DNA of 64,000 nucleotides from Mesorhizobium sp. WSM4313 (GCF_002294725.1 NZ_NSFT01000003.1:62001-126000), one strand, 5' to 3'. Positions 17,873-26,747 are shown, counted from the first letter of the stretch. Notes: a model not told the origin generated them from the letters alone. Numbers and translations are program-made.

Positions 17873-18687
17873 CCCGGCCGATCCGCCTGATCGCCGACGA
17901 TTACGGGCTTGCGCCGGGGGTATCGAGCGCGATCCTCGACCTCATCGAGCGCGGCCGCCTGACCGGGACCAGTTGCATGACCGGCTTTCCCGAATGGGAA
18001 GAGGCGGCGGCGCGCATCAGGCCGTTGCGTCAACGGGCCGCCATCGGGCTGCACCTGACCCTCACCGATCAGATAGCCGCAACCGGTTCGTCCAGCCTGG
18101 CGCCAGACGGCAAATTGCCCGGCCTTGCCTCTCTCGCGCTGCCGGTGCGGCGCGGGCGCATCGACGAGCGGGACGTTCATGCCGAGCTCGACGCCCAGTA
18201 TGACCGTTTCACCGAAGCGCTCGCTGGCCCGCCCGATCACATCGACGGGCACCAGCATGTGCATTTTCTTCCCGTGGTACGGAATTGGTTGCTCGCCCGG
18301 TTTGGGGAGAGCGCGCGCAGGCCCGCACTGCGCGGCGCGCCCGGGCTTGCCGGCCTGGACGCGGCGGCCAAGATCGCGGCGATCGCCACGCTGGCCGCGG
18401 GTTTCAACAGGTCGATGCAGCGGGCCGGCTTTAACGTGATGACGCCGCTCTGCGGCATCTATAACTGGCGGCAGCCGCAAAAATTCGGTCCGACGCTGCG
18501 CGCGGCGGTCGACACCTTGCCCGAACAAGGGGTGTTCATGTGTCATCCGGGTCAAGTCGATGACATTTTACGGGCGCGAGACCCGATGCAGGGCGCGCGT
18601 GAGGTCGAGTTCACGATTCTCACTTCTGAGGATTTCGGCGCCAGCCTCGAACGGGCCGGAGTGCGCGTCATGGACGGCAAAGCATGA
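17869..18687 (+). CDS. ChbG/HpnK (YdjC) family carbohydrate deacetylase
   Basis: 272-residue metal-dependent deacetylase of the YdjC fold. The metal and catalytic motifs are present: A-D-D-Y-G at ~9-13, G-L-H-L-T-L-T near 60, D-G-H-Q-H-V-H near 124-130 and M-C-H-P-G near 224. Family members deacetylate chitobiose (ChbG), hopanoid N-acetylglucosamine (HpnK) or undecaprenyl-phosphate-GalNAc (NaxD). Being coupled by overlaps to a GtrB-like GT2 and to GtrA, the NaxD-like role on a lipid-linked sugar is most likely (inference). Confidence 0.9.
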   Translation: MTRPIRLIADDYGLAPGVSSAILDLIERGRLTGTSCMTGFPEWEEAAARIRPLRQRAAIGLHLTLTDQIAATGSSSLAPDGKLPGLASLALPVRRGRIDERDVHAELDAQYDRFTEALAGPPDHIDGHQHVHFLPVVRNWLLARFGESARRPALRGAPGLAGLDAAAKIAAIATLAAGFNRSMQRAGFNVMTPLCGIYNWRQPQKFGPTLRAAVDTLPEQGVFMCHPGQVDDILRARDPMQGAREVEFTILTSEDFGASLERAGVRVMDGKA

Positions 18688-19091
18688 GCGCCGGTCAGCC
18701 GCGGCGTTCGACCGGCAACAAGATCGTCCGCTTCGCCTTGGTCGGGCTGGTCAACACCGGGATCGATCTCACCGCATTTTTCCTGCTGCTCAAGCTCGTG
18801 GTGCCGGCTCTGGCCGCCAATGTCGGTGCCTGGTTCGTCGCGGTGCTATTCTCCTTCGTGGCGAACCGCTTCTGGTCGTTCGAGCGGGACCCGGACATCC
18901 GGCTGCATCGGTCCTTCCTGCGTTTCGTCTCGCTCGGGGCGCTGATTTCGCTCGGTGTTTCGAGCCTGTCGATCGCTGTACTGGCGGGGGTTGTCGGCGT
19001 CTGGCCGGCCAAGATCCTCGGCGTCGTGGTGGCCGCCGTGCTGAACTTTTTGGCGGCGCGCTGGTCGATAGAGGGCAGGATCGTAAAGTAG
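18684..19091 (+). CDS. GtrA family membrane protein
   Basis: 135-residue protein with four predicted membrane helices (about 14-34, 38-58, 75-97, 103-122). It contains the family's F-x-x-V-G-x-x-N-T motif (F-A-L-V-G-L-V-N-T-G-I) and F-x-x-N-R-F-W-S-F. GtrA proteins are thought to flip polyprenyl-phosphate-linked sugars across the inner membrane. The start overlaps the deacetylase stop, making it the last of four tightly coupled genes. Confidence 0.92.
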   Translation: MSAGQPRRSTGNKIVRFALVGLVNTGIDLTAFFLLLKLVVPALAANVGAWFVAVLFSFVANRFWSFERDPDIRLHRSFLRFVSLGALISLGVSSLSIAVLAGVVGVWPAKILGVVVAAVLNFLAARWSIEGRIVK

Positions 19092-19174
19092 CTGCTCGGC
19101 CGGCTCCGCGTCGATATAGGCGGCTTGGGGACGGATTCAGATTTCAGGTCTGTCCGACCTGAAATCATCCGGCT

Positions 19175-19999
19175 CTATCGCAAGCTCTCCAGGTCGCGCA
19201 TGCGCTTGGCGCCGGCGGCTTCCAATTGCCTCGTCACGGCGGCGATCAGCGTTTCTGCGACGACGAAGAGTGCGGCGGACGAATCCCAGGCCGAGGGCAC
19301 GGCGGTGCGTCCGGCGATCACGTGTCGGGCGAAGCGGGCGATCGGCGAAAGCCACTGGTCGGTGAAGAGAATGATCTGCACGCCGCGATGGTGAGCCTTC
19401 TCGGCAAAGCGCACGAGACTTTCCTGATAGCGGCGGATATCGAAGATCACCAGGACGTCGCGCTTGCCCATGTCGATCAGCCGGTCGCGCCAGATGCTCT
19501 CCTGGCCGGCGAGGTGATAGACATCCGGCTGGATGATGGCCAGGTGAGCGGCCATGTAGCGCGCCAGCGGATCGGTGAAACGGCCGCCGATGAGGAAGGT
19601 CTTGCCGCGCCGCTCGGCAAGTCTCGTGGCAATGTCCGCCAGCTGTCTGTCGGTGAGGTGCCGGAAGGTCTCGCGCATGTTGTCGAGCGTTGCCTCGAGC
19701 ATCGGCGAGACGGCGCCGCCGGCCGAGCTTGGATTGAGCGTTCGCGAAGCGGGCGACTGCAATTGCGCCGCCAACTCATCCTGCAGCGCCGACTGGAATT
19801 CAGGGTAGTTCTGGAAGCCGAGCCTGGCGACGAAGCGCAGGATCGTCGGCGAGGACACACCGGCCGCGGCCGAGAATTCGGCGACCGTCTTCAGCCCGGT
19901 CAAGGGATAGTTGGCAATCAGCGTCTGGGCGGCGCGGCGCTCGCCGGCCGGCATCGTACCGATACGGTCCGAGATCAGTTCGGCAATGCTGGAAATCAT
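19175..19999 (-). CDS. MurR/RpiR family transcriptional regulator
   Basis: 274-residue regulator with the RpiR layout. An N-terminal HTH_6 domain (residues ~1-77) includes V-S-S-P-T-I-L-R-F-V-A-R-L-G-F, and a C-terminal SIS domain (~115-255) starts T-F-L-I-G-G-R-F-T-D. SIS domains in this family sense phosphosugars or other metabolites; the usual Ser-rich loop (G-x-G-x-S) is replaced here by G-G-R-F-T, so the ligand may not be a sugar phosphate. Start ATG 19999 is where the HTH homology begins. It is divergent from the amidohydrolase-permease-ligase operon, and the palindrome at 20071-20086 is a likely operator. Confidence 0.9.
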   Translation of the reverse strand: MISSIAELISDRIGTMPAGERRAAQTLIANYPLTGLKTVAEFSAAAGVSSPTILRFVARLGFQNYPEFQSALQDELAAQLQSPASRTLNPSSAGGAVSPMLEATLDNMRETFRHLTDRQLADIATRLAERRGKTFLIGGRFTDPLARYMAAHLAIIQPDVYHLAGQESIWRDRLIDMGKRDVLVIFDIRRYQESLVRFAEKAHHRGVQIILFTDQWLSPIARFARHVIAGRTAVPSAWDSSAALFVVAETLIAAVTRQLEAAGAKRMRDLESLR

Positions 20000-20049
20000 G
20001 GTTTTCCCCCGCCTGTTCGCCCGTCGCCGCCGTTTTCCCGAATTCGCGT

Positions 20050-20086
20050 TTGACAAAGCCGGTCAAACTGTATGAAATCATTCATA
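20050..20086 (+). promoter_or_regulatory. Promoter-like element with RpiR operator candidate
   Basis: A TTGACA box at 20050-20055 is followed by the perfect interrupted palindrome TATGAA-atca-TTCATA at 20071-20086, which overlaps the expected -10 region. It sits between the divergent rpiR-type gene and the amidohydrolase gene, as expected for an operator serving both. Confidence 0.5.
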
Positions 20087-20144
20087 GGGACGCAATGAGA
20101 CAAAATACGTAACATTCGATACAGCGCCCCCAGGGGACGGCAGT

Positions 20145-20963
20145 ATGGAGAGAGCACGGCCCGCCAGCCTTGCACCGTCTGAAACCGTGAGGGTGACGAA
20201 CCCCGGCGGCTCAAGCCCCTTTGTCTTCACCTGCGATCACGCTTCCAACGTCCTCCCCGCCGAGTTCGGGACGCTCGGCCTGCCGGCTGCGGAGCTTTCG
20301 CGCCATATCGCCTGGGACCCGGGCGCGCTTCCCGTCGCCCGCCGCATGGCCGAAGCGCTCGATGCGACTTTGATCGAGACCCGCGTGTCGCGGCTCGTCG
20401 TCGATTGCAACCGGCCGCTCGACGCGCCGGACCTCGTGCCGCCGATTAGCGAGACGACGGCCATCCCTGGGAACACAGATCTATCCGACAAGCAGCGCGC
20501 CGCGCGCGTCGACCTTGCCTGGCGCCCGTTCCACGACACGATCGCCCAGATCATCGACGGGCGGCTGGCGCGCGGCCAGGAGACGCGGCTGGTGTCGGTG
20601 CACTCCTTCACGCCGGTCTATAAGGGCAAGAGCCGGCCATGGCATATAGGCATCATCCATGACGAGGATCGCCGGTTGGCGGCGCCGCTGATATCGGCGC
20701 TGCAGCGGCTCTCCGGCGTCACCGTCGGCGTGAACGAACCCTATTCGCCGGCCGACCGCGTCTATTTCACGCTGGAACGGCACGCGCGTTCGCGCGGCCT
20801 TGCCTGCGCGATGATCGAAATCCGCAACGACGAAATCTCCGGCGAGACCGGGCAGCGGAAATGGGCGGATCTGCTCACCGGCATATTCTCGAATCTGGAG
20901 CCTGACGAGGCCAGGGGCTCCCGACAACGCGCAATGGGAAAGTCAGTACAATCGGCCAGCTAA
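20145..20963 (+). CDS. N-formylglutamate amidohydrolase family protein
   Basis: 272-residue member of the N-formylglutamate amidohydrolase (FGase) family, zinc-dependent enzymes that cleave N-acyl-glutamates. Motifs: F-T-C-D-H-A-S-N (~27), V-D-C-N-R-P-L (~86), V-H-S-F-T-P (~152) and M-I-E-I-R-N-D (~226). Histidine-utilisation genes are absent nearby. Instead it heads an operon with a permease, glutamine-synthetase-like ligase, aldehyde and alcohol dehydrogenases, so hydrolysis of a gamma-glutamyl product is a plausible alternative role (inference). Confidence 0.88.
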   Translation: MERARPASLAPSETVRVTNPGGSSPFVFTCDHASNVLPAEFGTLGLPAAELSRHIAWDPGALPVARRMAEALDATLIETRVSRLVVDCNRPLDAPDLVPPISETTAIPGNTDLSDKQRAARVDLAWRPFHDTIAQIIDGRLARGQETRLVSVHSFTPVYKGKSRPWHIGIIHDEDRRLAAPLISALQRLSGVTVGVNEPYSPADRVYFTLERHARSRGLACAMIEIRNDEISGETGQRKWADLLTGIFSNLEPDEARGSRQRAMGKSVQSAS

Positions 20964-20986
20964 GAACCAGATAGGGGACTTCCAAA

Positions 20987-22522
20987 ATGAGACCTGAAGA
21001 AATCGACAAGTCTGAGGACGTAAAAGTCCTTCACAGCATGGGATATGCCCAGGAATTGGCTCGCCGCATGAGCGGCTTCTCCAACTTTGCCATTTCCTTC
21101 TCGATCATTTGCATCCTGGCGGGTGGCATCACCTCGTTCCCGCTGGCCATGGCCACCGGCAGTGGTTTCGAAGCGACCATCGGCTGGGTTATAGGCGGTC
21201 TGTTCGCCCTTGTGGTCGCGGCTTCGCTCGGCCAGATCGGTTCGGCCTATCCGACCGCCGGCGGGCTTTACCATTGGTCGTCGATCTTGGGCGGGCGCGG
21301 CTGGGGCTGGGCGACGGCCTGGATCAACCTGCTTGGGCTGATCTTCGTTGTCGCTTCGGTCAATGTCGGCGTCTATGCGCTCTTCAAGGACCTCGTTTGG
21401 GCCGGCGTGTTCGGCCACGATGTGTCGGCTTGGGGTTATCAGGAGCAGGTGATCGGGGTCGTGATCATCACGGTGACGCAGGCGCTATTCAACCATTTCG
21501 GCATCAAGTTGACCACCGCGCTGACCGACTTTTCGGGCTATCTCATCCTGGTCGTTGCGGTGGTGTTGACCGCGATGTTCCTGATCTGGGGCGCGAGCTG
21601 GGATTTCTCGCGACTGACCACTTTCGTCAACAACACGGGTGATGCGGGTGGCGGCTATGTGCCGACGGCACGGACGGCGCTGGTCGCCTTCCTGATCGGT
21701 CTTCTCTATCCACTATACACCATCACCGGTTTTGACGCCTCCGCCCATACCTCGGAGGAGACCCACAACGCGCGGGTGGCAGTGCCGCGCGGCATGATCC
21801 ATTCGGTCCTCTGGTCATTGGTCTTCGGCTTCGTCATGGCCGTCTCTTTCGTACTGGCAAGCCCGGATCTGGCGGCGACTGCCAAGGACGGCGCGAACGC
21901 CTGGTTCAATCTCTTCAATAATCTGCCGGCGCCGTTTTGGTTGAAGAGCATCATCGCCATCGCGATCGTGGTAGCAAACTACATCTGCGCGCTGGCTGGA
22001 CTGACCTCCACCTCGCGCATGATATTCGCCTTCGCGCGTGATGGCGGGCTGCCCGGCTCCTCCATGTGGAAAACCGTCAGCCCGACATGGCGCACGCCGG
22101 TGGCGGCGATCTGGCTTGGAGCCGTCCTCTCGGTCGCAGCGACGCTTTACTCGCCGGCTTTCGCGGCTTTGGCGGCCGGCTGTGCCCTGTTCCTCTATGT
22201 GTCCTATGCGATGCCGGTGGCGGCTGGCCTTCTTGCTGAAGGCAAGAGCTGGACCGAATTCGGCCCGTTCCGTCTGGGCGTGTGGTCCAAGCCGTTCGCC
22301 ATCATCACCATCCTCGGCGTTCTGGTTTTGATGTACGCGGGTATCCAGCCGCCCTTCGATATCTTGATCAACTATGCCATCGGTTTGATCATCCTTCTTG
22401 CGGTGCTGTGGTTCGGCATAGAATCCAAGCGGTTCAAGGGCCCGCCGATCGGGGCCGACATTGCTCGCCGTCAGGCGGAAATTGCGGCTGCCGAAGTGGC
22501 GGTTGGCGAGACCGGCCACTGA
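20987..22522 (+). CDS. APC superfamily amino acid/amine permease
   Basis: 511-residue transporter with about twelve membrane helices. The N-terminal G-F-S-N-F-A-I-S-F-S-I-I and G-Q-I-G-S-A-Y-P-T-A-G-G-L-Y-H-W segments are typical of the APC branch that carries GABA, choline, ethanolamine and other amines. The long hydrophilic N-terminus (to ~30) ends in the conserved L-A-R-R-M-S-G-F. It follows the amidohydrolase by 23 bases and precedes the GS-like gene, making it the likely importer for the substrate of this pathway. Confidence 0.9.
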   Translation: MRPEEIDKSEDVKVLHSMGYAQELARRMSGFSNFAISFSIICILAGGITSFPLAMATGSGFEATIGWVIGGLFALVVAASLGQIGSAYPTAGGLYHWSSILGGRGWGWATAWINLLGLIFVVASVNVGVYALFKDLVWAGVFGHDVSAWGYQEQVIGVVIITVTQALFNHFGIKLTTALTDFSGYLILVVAVVLTAMFLIWGASWDFSRLTTFVNNTGDAGGGYVPTARTALVAFLIGLLYPLYTITGFDASAHTSEETHNARVAVPRGMIHSVLWSLVFGFVMAVSFVLASPDLAATAKDGANAWFNLFNNLPAPFWLKSIIAIAIVVANYICALAGLTSTSRMIFAFARDGGLPGSSMWKTVSPTWRTPVAAIWLGAVLSVAATLYSPAFAALAAGCALFLYVSYAMPVAAGLLAEGKSWTEFGPFRLGVWSKPFAIITILGVLVLMYAGIQPPFDILINYAIGLIILLAVLWFGIESKRFKGPPIGADIARRQAEIAAAEVAVGETGH

Positions 22523-22608
22523 TACTTCGCGTCATGGCCATGGCCGGCGCAACGCCGGCCATGGTTTGTTTCTCCCTTTCAATCGACAAGCGCTGGAGTG
22601 CCAAAGGA

Positions 22609-23979
22609 ATGGCCGGGAATTTCTCGTTCGATCAGTTGAAGAAAGCGGTCTCTAACGGCGAGATCGACACGGTGCTGGCCTGCATCGTCGATATGCAGGG
22701 CCGGCTCTCGGGAAAACGCTTCTTGGCTCAGTATTTCGTCGATTCCGCGCATGGCGAGACGCATGGCTGCAACTATCTCTTGGCCTGCGACATCGATATG
22801 GAGCCGGTGCCGGGCTACAAGGCGGCGAGCTGGTCAAAGGGCTATGGCGACTTCGTCATGAAGCCGGACCTGTCGACGCTGCGGCGCATTCCCTGGCTGG
22901 AGAAGACGGCGCTGGTCATCTGCGACGTGCTCGACCATCACGACCATGAGGATTTGGCACACTCACCCCGCGCGATTCTGAAGAAGCAGGTCAAGCGCCT
23001 GCAGGAGCGCGGCTATATCGGCTATTTCGCCTCCGAGCTCGAATTCTATTTGTTCAGCGAAACCTACGATTCCGCGCGCAAGAAGCACTGGCAGGGGCTC
23101 GACAGCGCCTCGCCCTATATCGGCGACTACCAGATCGGCATCACCAGCAGGGAAGAGGGCGTCATGCGCCGGCTTCGCAACGAGATGGAAGCCGCCGGCA
23201 TTCCGATCGAGAATTCCAAGGGCGAGTGGGGTCCCGGCCAGGAAGAGATCAATGTGCGCTATGCCGAAGCGCTCGAGATGGCCGACCGCCACGTCATCCT
23301 GAAGAACGGCGCCAAGGAGATCGCCGATTCCGAGGGCAAGGCGATCTCCTTCATGGCCAAGTACAATTACGGGCTGGCCGGCAATTCCAGCCATATCCAC
23401 AATTCGCTGTGGAGCGCGGACGGCAAGACGCCGCTGTTCTTCGACAAGACGGCCGACTGGACGCTGTCGAGCCTCGGCCAACAATGGGCGGCCGGGCAGC
23501 TCAAATACGCCAAGGAATTCACCTGGTTCCTGGCGCCCTACATCAATTCCTATAAGCGCTTCCAGGCCGGCACCTTCGCGCCGACCAAGATCATGTGGAG
23601 CGAGGACAACCGCACCGCCGGCTTCCGGCTGTGCGGCGAGGGCACCAAGGGCATCCGCATGGAATGCCGCATCGGCGGCGCCGATCTCAATCCGTATCTC
23701 GCCTTCGCCGCCCTGATCGCGTCCGGCCTTGCCGGCATCGACGAGAAGCTGGAGCTGCAGAAGCCGTTCGTTGGCGACGCCTATCAGGCCTCGCGTCTGC
23801 CCGAGATCCCGAAGACGCTGCGCGACGCCACCGAGACACTTTCGAAGTCGAAGATGCTGAAGCAGGCCTTCGGCGACGACGTGATCGAGCACTATGTGCA
23901 CACCGCCCGCTGGGAACAGTTCGAATATGACCGCCGCATCACGGATTGGGAGCTGCACAGGGGCTTTGAGAGGTACTAG
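22609..23979 (+). CDS. Glutamine-synthetase-like gamma-glutamylamine ligase
   Basis: 456-residue enzyme of the glutamine synthetase superfamily, in the group that joins glutamate to amines (PuuA-like/GlnA3-4-like) more than canonical GlnA. Active-site parts are visible: A-S-E-L-E-F-Y-L-F (~138), G-P-G-Q-E-E-I-N-V (~207), G-N-S-S-H-I-H-N-S-L (~258) and M-E-C-R-I-G-G-A-D-L-N-P-Y-L (~350). The conserved GlnA adenylylation-loop Tyr is not apparent. ATG 22609 is chosen because the homology starts M-A-G-N-F-S-F and GGAG lies 10 bases upstream; an ATG at 22561 would add 16 unconserved residues. It follows the permease by 86 bases. Confidence 0.88.
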   Translation: MAGNFSFDQLKKAVSNGEIDTVLACIVDMQGRLSGKRFLAQYFVDSAHGETHGCNYLLACDIDMEPVPGYKAASWSKGYGDFVMKPDLSTLRRIPWLEKTALVICDVLDHHDHEDLAHSPRAILKKQVKRLQERGYIGYFASELEFYLFSETYDSARKKHWQGLDSASPYIGDYQIGITSREEGVMRRLRNEMEAAGIPIENSKGEWGPGQEEINVRYAEALEMADRHVILKNGAKEIADSEGKAISFMAKYNYGLAGNSSHIHNSLWSADGKTPLFFDKTADWTLSSLGQQWAAGQLKYAKEFTWFLAPYINSYKRFQAGTFAPTKIMWSEDNRTAGFRLCGEGTKGIRMECRIGGADLNPYLAFAALIASGLAGIDEKLELQKPFVGDAYQASRLPEIPKTLRDATETLSKSKMLKQAFGDDVIEHYVHTARWEQFEYDRRITDWELHRGFERY

Positions 23980-23996
23980 GGGGCTGGGTTAGCGTC

Positions 23997-24125
23997 GGCG
24001 CCGCCCTCACTCTTCCCCTTCCCCCGGGAAGAACGGGGAGAGGGGGTCGCCCGCGCAGGAGCTTCTCCCTTCTCCCCGTCACTATACGGGGAGAAGGTGC
24101 CGGCAGGCGGATGAGGGGCGGCGCC
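23997..24125. repeat. Mosaic palindromic intergenic element (copy A)
   Basis: Outer arms GGCGCCGCCCTC (23997-24008) and GAGGGGCGGCGCC (24113-24125) enclose a hairpin, TTCTCCCCGT-cactat-ACGGGGAGAA (24070-24095). The 40 bases from 24086 to 24125 are identical to 38769-38808. It lies between the GS-like and ALDH genes and can fold on the mRNA. Confidence 0.85.
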
Positions 24126-24167
24126 AAGCCAAGTGATTTTCGATTGTTGTAAAACTGCGAGGAAGAA

Positions 24168-25556
24168 ATGACCGAAACGGTCAAACTCAAATCCCCCATC
24201 GACGGATCGATCTATGCCGAGCGGCCGGTCGCGAGCGATCAGGCGATCAACGCGGCGGTCGAGCGCGCCAGGGCGGCGCAAGAAAAATGGGCCGAGACGC
24301 CGGTCGTCGAGCGCGGCAAATACATGTTGGCGATGCTGGAAGCCCTGGTTGCGATGACCGACGAGATCGTGCCCGAGATCGCCTGGCAGATGGGCCGGCC
24401 GGTACGCTATGGCGGCGAGTTCGGCGGCGTCAAGGAACGCACCAACTACATGGTCGAGATCGCCGAAGCCGCGCTGAAGCCGGTGCTGGCCTCCAACCCG
24501 AAGGACGGCTTCCGCCGCTATGTGAAGAAGGTGCCGCTCGGGGTCGTGCTGGTGATCGCGCCTTGGAACTATCCGTATCTCACCGCGGTCAACACGATCG
24601 TGCCGGCATTGATGGCGGGCAGCGCCGTTATCCTCAAGCATGCCGCGCAGACGCTGCTGGTCGGCGAGCGCTTCCAGCAGGCTTTCGACAAGGCCGGCCT
24701 GCCAAAGGGGCTCTTCCAGAACCTGGTCATGAACCACGCCCAGACCGAGAAGCTGCTCGGCTCCGGCAAGATCGATCATGTCAATTTCACCGGCTCGGTC
24801 GGCGGCGGCCGCGCCATCGAGAAGGCCGCGGCCGGCACCTTCATGACGCTCGGCCTCGAACTCGGCGGCAAGGATCCGGCCTATGTGCTGCCCGACGCTA
24901 AGATGGATCATGCGGTCGCCAATCTGGTCGACGGTGCTTTCTTCAATTCCGGCCAGTGCTGCTGCGGCATCGAGCGCGTCTATGTGCACGAGAAGGTCTA
25001 TGACGCGTTCATCGAGGGTTTTGTCGCCGAGACCAGGAATTATGTCGTCGGCAATCCGCTGGAGCAGGCGACGACCATGGGGCCGATGGCGCAGCCACGC
25101 TTCGCCGACCTGATCCGCGAGCAAAAGGCCGAGGCGCTGCGCAAGGGCGCCAAGGCCCATATCGGCATGAAGGTCGAGAACGACAGGCCAGGCTCGCCCT
25201 ATCTGGCGCCGGAAGTGCTGACCGGGGTCGACCACCAGATGAGCGTCATGCGCGAGGAAAGTTTCGGGCCGATCGTCGGCATCATGAAGGTGCGCAATGA
25301 CGAGGAAGCGATCGCGCTGATGAACGACAGCCCCTACGGACTGACGGCGTCGATCTGGACGCGCGACACGGAGCGCGCGGTGGCCATCGGCGACCGCGTC
25401 GAGACCGGCACGGTGTTCATGAACCGCTGCGACTATCTCGACCCGGCGCTGGTCTGGACCGGCGTCAAGGACACCGGCAAGGGCGCCGCACTCTCGGCCA
25501 TCGGCTATGACAATCTGACCCGGCCGAAATCCTATCACCTGCGCGAAGCAATCTGA
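24168..25556 (+). CDS. Aldehyde dehydrogenase family protein
   Basis: 462-residue NAD(P)-dependent aldehyde dehydrogenase. Motifs in order: I-A-P-W-N-Y-P-Y (~128), F-T-G-S-V-G-G-G (~205), the general-base L-E-L-G-G-K-D (~230) and the nucleophile in S-G-Q-C-C-C-G (~262-268). It is complete. A palindromic repeat lies in the 188 bases before it. In the proposed route it would oxidise a gamma-glutamyl-aminoaldehyde; family alone cannot fix the substrate. Confidence 0.92.
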   Translation: MTETVKLKSPIDGSIYAERPVASDQAINAAVERARAAQEKWAETPVVERGKYMLAMLEALVAMTDEIVPEIAWQMGRPVRYGGEFGGVKERTNYMVEIAEAALKPVLASNPKDGFRRYVKKVPLGVVLVIAPWNYPYLTAVNTIVPALMAGSAVILKHAAQTLLVGERFQQAFDKAGLPKGLFQNLVMNHAQTEKLLGSGKIDHVNFTGSVGGGRAIEKAAAGTFMTLGLELGGKDPAYVLPDAKMDHAVANLVDGAFFNSGQCCCGIERVYVHEKVYDAFIEGFVAETRNYVVGNPLEQATTMGPMAQPRFADLIREQKAEALRKGAKAHIGMKVENDRPGSPYLAPEVLTGVDHQMSVMREESFGPIVGIMKVRNDEEAIALMNDSPYGLTASIWTRDTERAVAIGDRVETGTVFMNRCDYLDPALVWTGVKDTGKGAALSAIGYDNLTRPKSYHLREAI

Positions 25557-25574
25557 CTTTTTGAAAGACAAGAC

Positions 25575-26747
25575 ATGTCCAAGCTGATCTCCAAATGGAA
25601 CTACCCCACCACCGTCCGTTTCGGCGCCGGGCGTATCAAGGAACTGCCGGACGTGCTGGCTGCCGCGGGCATCAAGCGCCCGCTCTTCGTCACCGACCCG
25701 GGCCTGGCGAAGCTGCCGGTCGTCGCCTCGACGCTGAAGATCCTCGACGACGCCAAGGTTCCCTATGGCGTGTTTTCGGAGGTGAAGCCGAACCCGGTCG
25801 AGTCCAACCTCACTGCAGGCATCGCCGTGTTCAAGAAGGGCAGGCATGACGGCGTCATCGCCTTCGGCGGCGGCTCGGCGCTCGACCTCGGCAAGCTGAT
25901 CGCCTTCCAGGCCGGGCAAACGCGCCCGGTATGGGATTTCGAGGATGTCGGTGACTGGTGGACCAGGGCCAACTCGGACGCGATCGCGCCGATCATCGCG
26001 GTACCGACCACGGCGGGAACCGGCTCCGAGGTCGGCCGCGCCGGCGTCATCACCAATGAGGAGACCCACACCAAGAAGGTCATCTTCCATCCGAAGCTTC
26101 TCCCGGCGATCGTCATTGCCGATCCGGAGCTGTCGGTCGGCATGCCGGCCTTCATCACCGCCGGCACCGGCATGGATGCGCTTGCACATTGTCTCGAGGC
26201 CTATTGCGCGCCGGGCTATCACCCGATGGCCGACGGCATCGCGGTGGAAGGTATCCGGCTGGTTTTCGAGAACCTGCCCAAGGCCTTTGCCAACGGCAAG
26301 GATCTGATCGCCCGCGCCCATATGATGAGCGCCGCCGCCATGGGCGCCGCCGCCTTCCAGAAGGGGCTGGGCGCAATCCATTCGCTGTCGCACCCGATCG
26401 GCGCGCTCTACGACACCCATCACGGCATGACCAATGCCGTGTTCATGCCTTATGTGCTGGCCTTCAACCGCGAGGCGATCGACGAGCGTATCGCCAGGCT
26501 CGCCGCCTATTGCGGCATCAAGGGCGGCTTCGACGGCTTCGCCAAGGCGATCGTCAAGCTGCGCAAGGAACTCAAGGTGCCGCATGCGTTGCCCGGCCTG
26601 ATCAAGGGCCTCGACATGGACAAGAAGCGCAAGACGCTGATCGCCGACATGGCGGTGGTCGATCCTACGGCCGGCGGCAACCCGATCAAGCTCACCAAGA
26701 AGGCGGCGCTGACGCTGCTCGAAAATGCGATCGCCGGCTCCGTCTGA
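25575..26747 (+). CDS. Iron-containing alcohol dehydrogenase
   Basis: 390-residue type III (iron) alcohol dehydrogenase. It shows the NAD-binding F-G-G-G-S-A-L-D-L-G-K (~96), P-T-T-A-G-T-G-S-E-V (~142) and metal ligands in M-D-A-L-A-H-C-L-E-A-Y (Asp/His, ~197-203), H-S-L-S-H-P (~268) and Y-D-T-H-H-G-M-T-N-A (~280). It starts 18 bases after the ALDH stop and closes the operon. Having an ADH as well as an ALDH implies that the substrate enters as an alcohol, which is the basis for the amino-alcohol hypothesis. Confidence 0.93.
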   Translation: MSKLISKWNYPTTVRFGAGRIKELPDVLAAAGIKRPLFVTDPGLAKLPVVASTLKILDDAKVPYGVFSEVKPNPVESNLTAGIAVFKKGRHDGVIAFGGGSALDLGKLIAFQAGQTRPVWDFEDVGDWWTRANSDAIAPIIAVPTTAGTGSEVGRAGVITNEETHTKKVIFHPKLLPAIVIADPELSVGMPAFITAGTGMDALAHCLEAYCAPGYHPMADGIAVEGIRLVFENLPKAFANGKDLIARAHMMSAAAMGAAAFQKGLGAIHSLSHPIGALYDTHHGMTNAVFMPYVLAFNREAIDERIARLAAYCGIKGGFDGFAKAIVKLRKELKVPHALPGLIKGLDMDKKRKTLIADMAVVDPTAGGNPIKLTKKAALTLLENAIAGSV

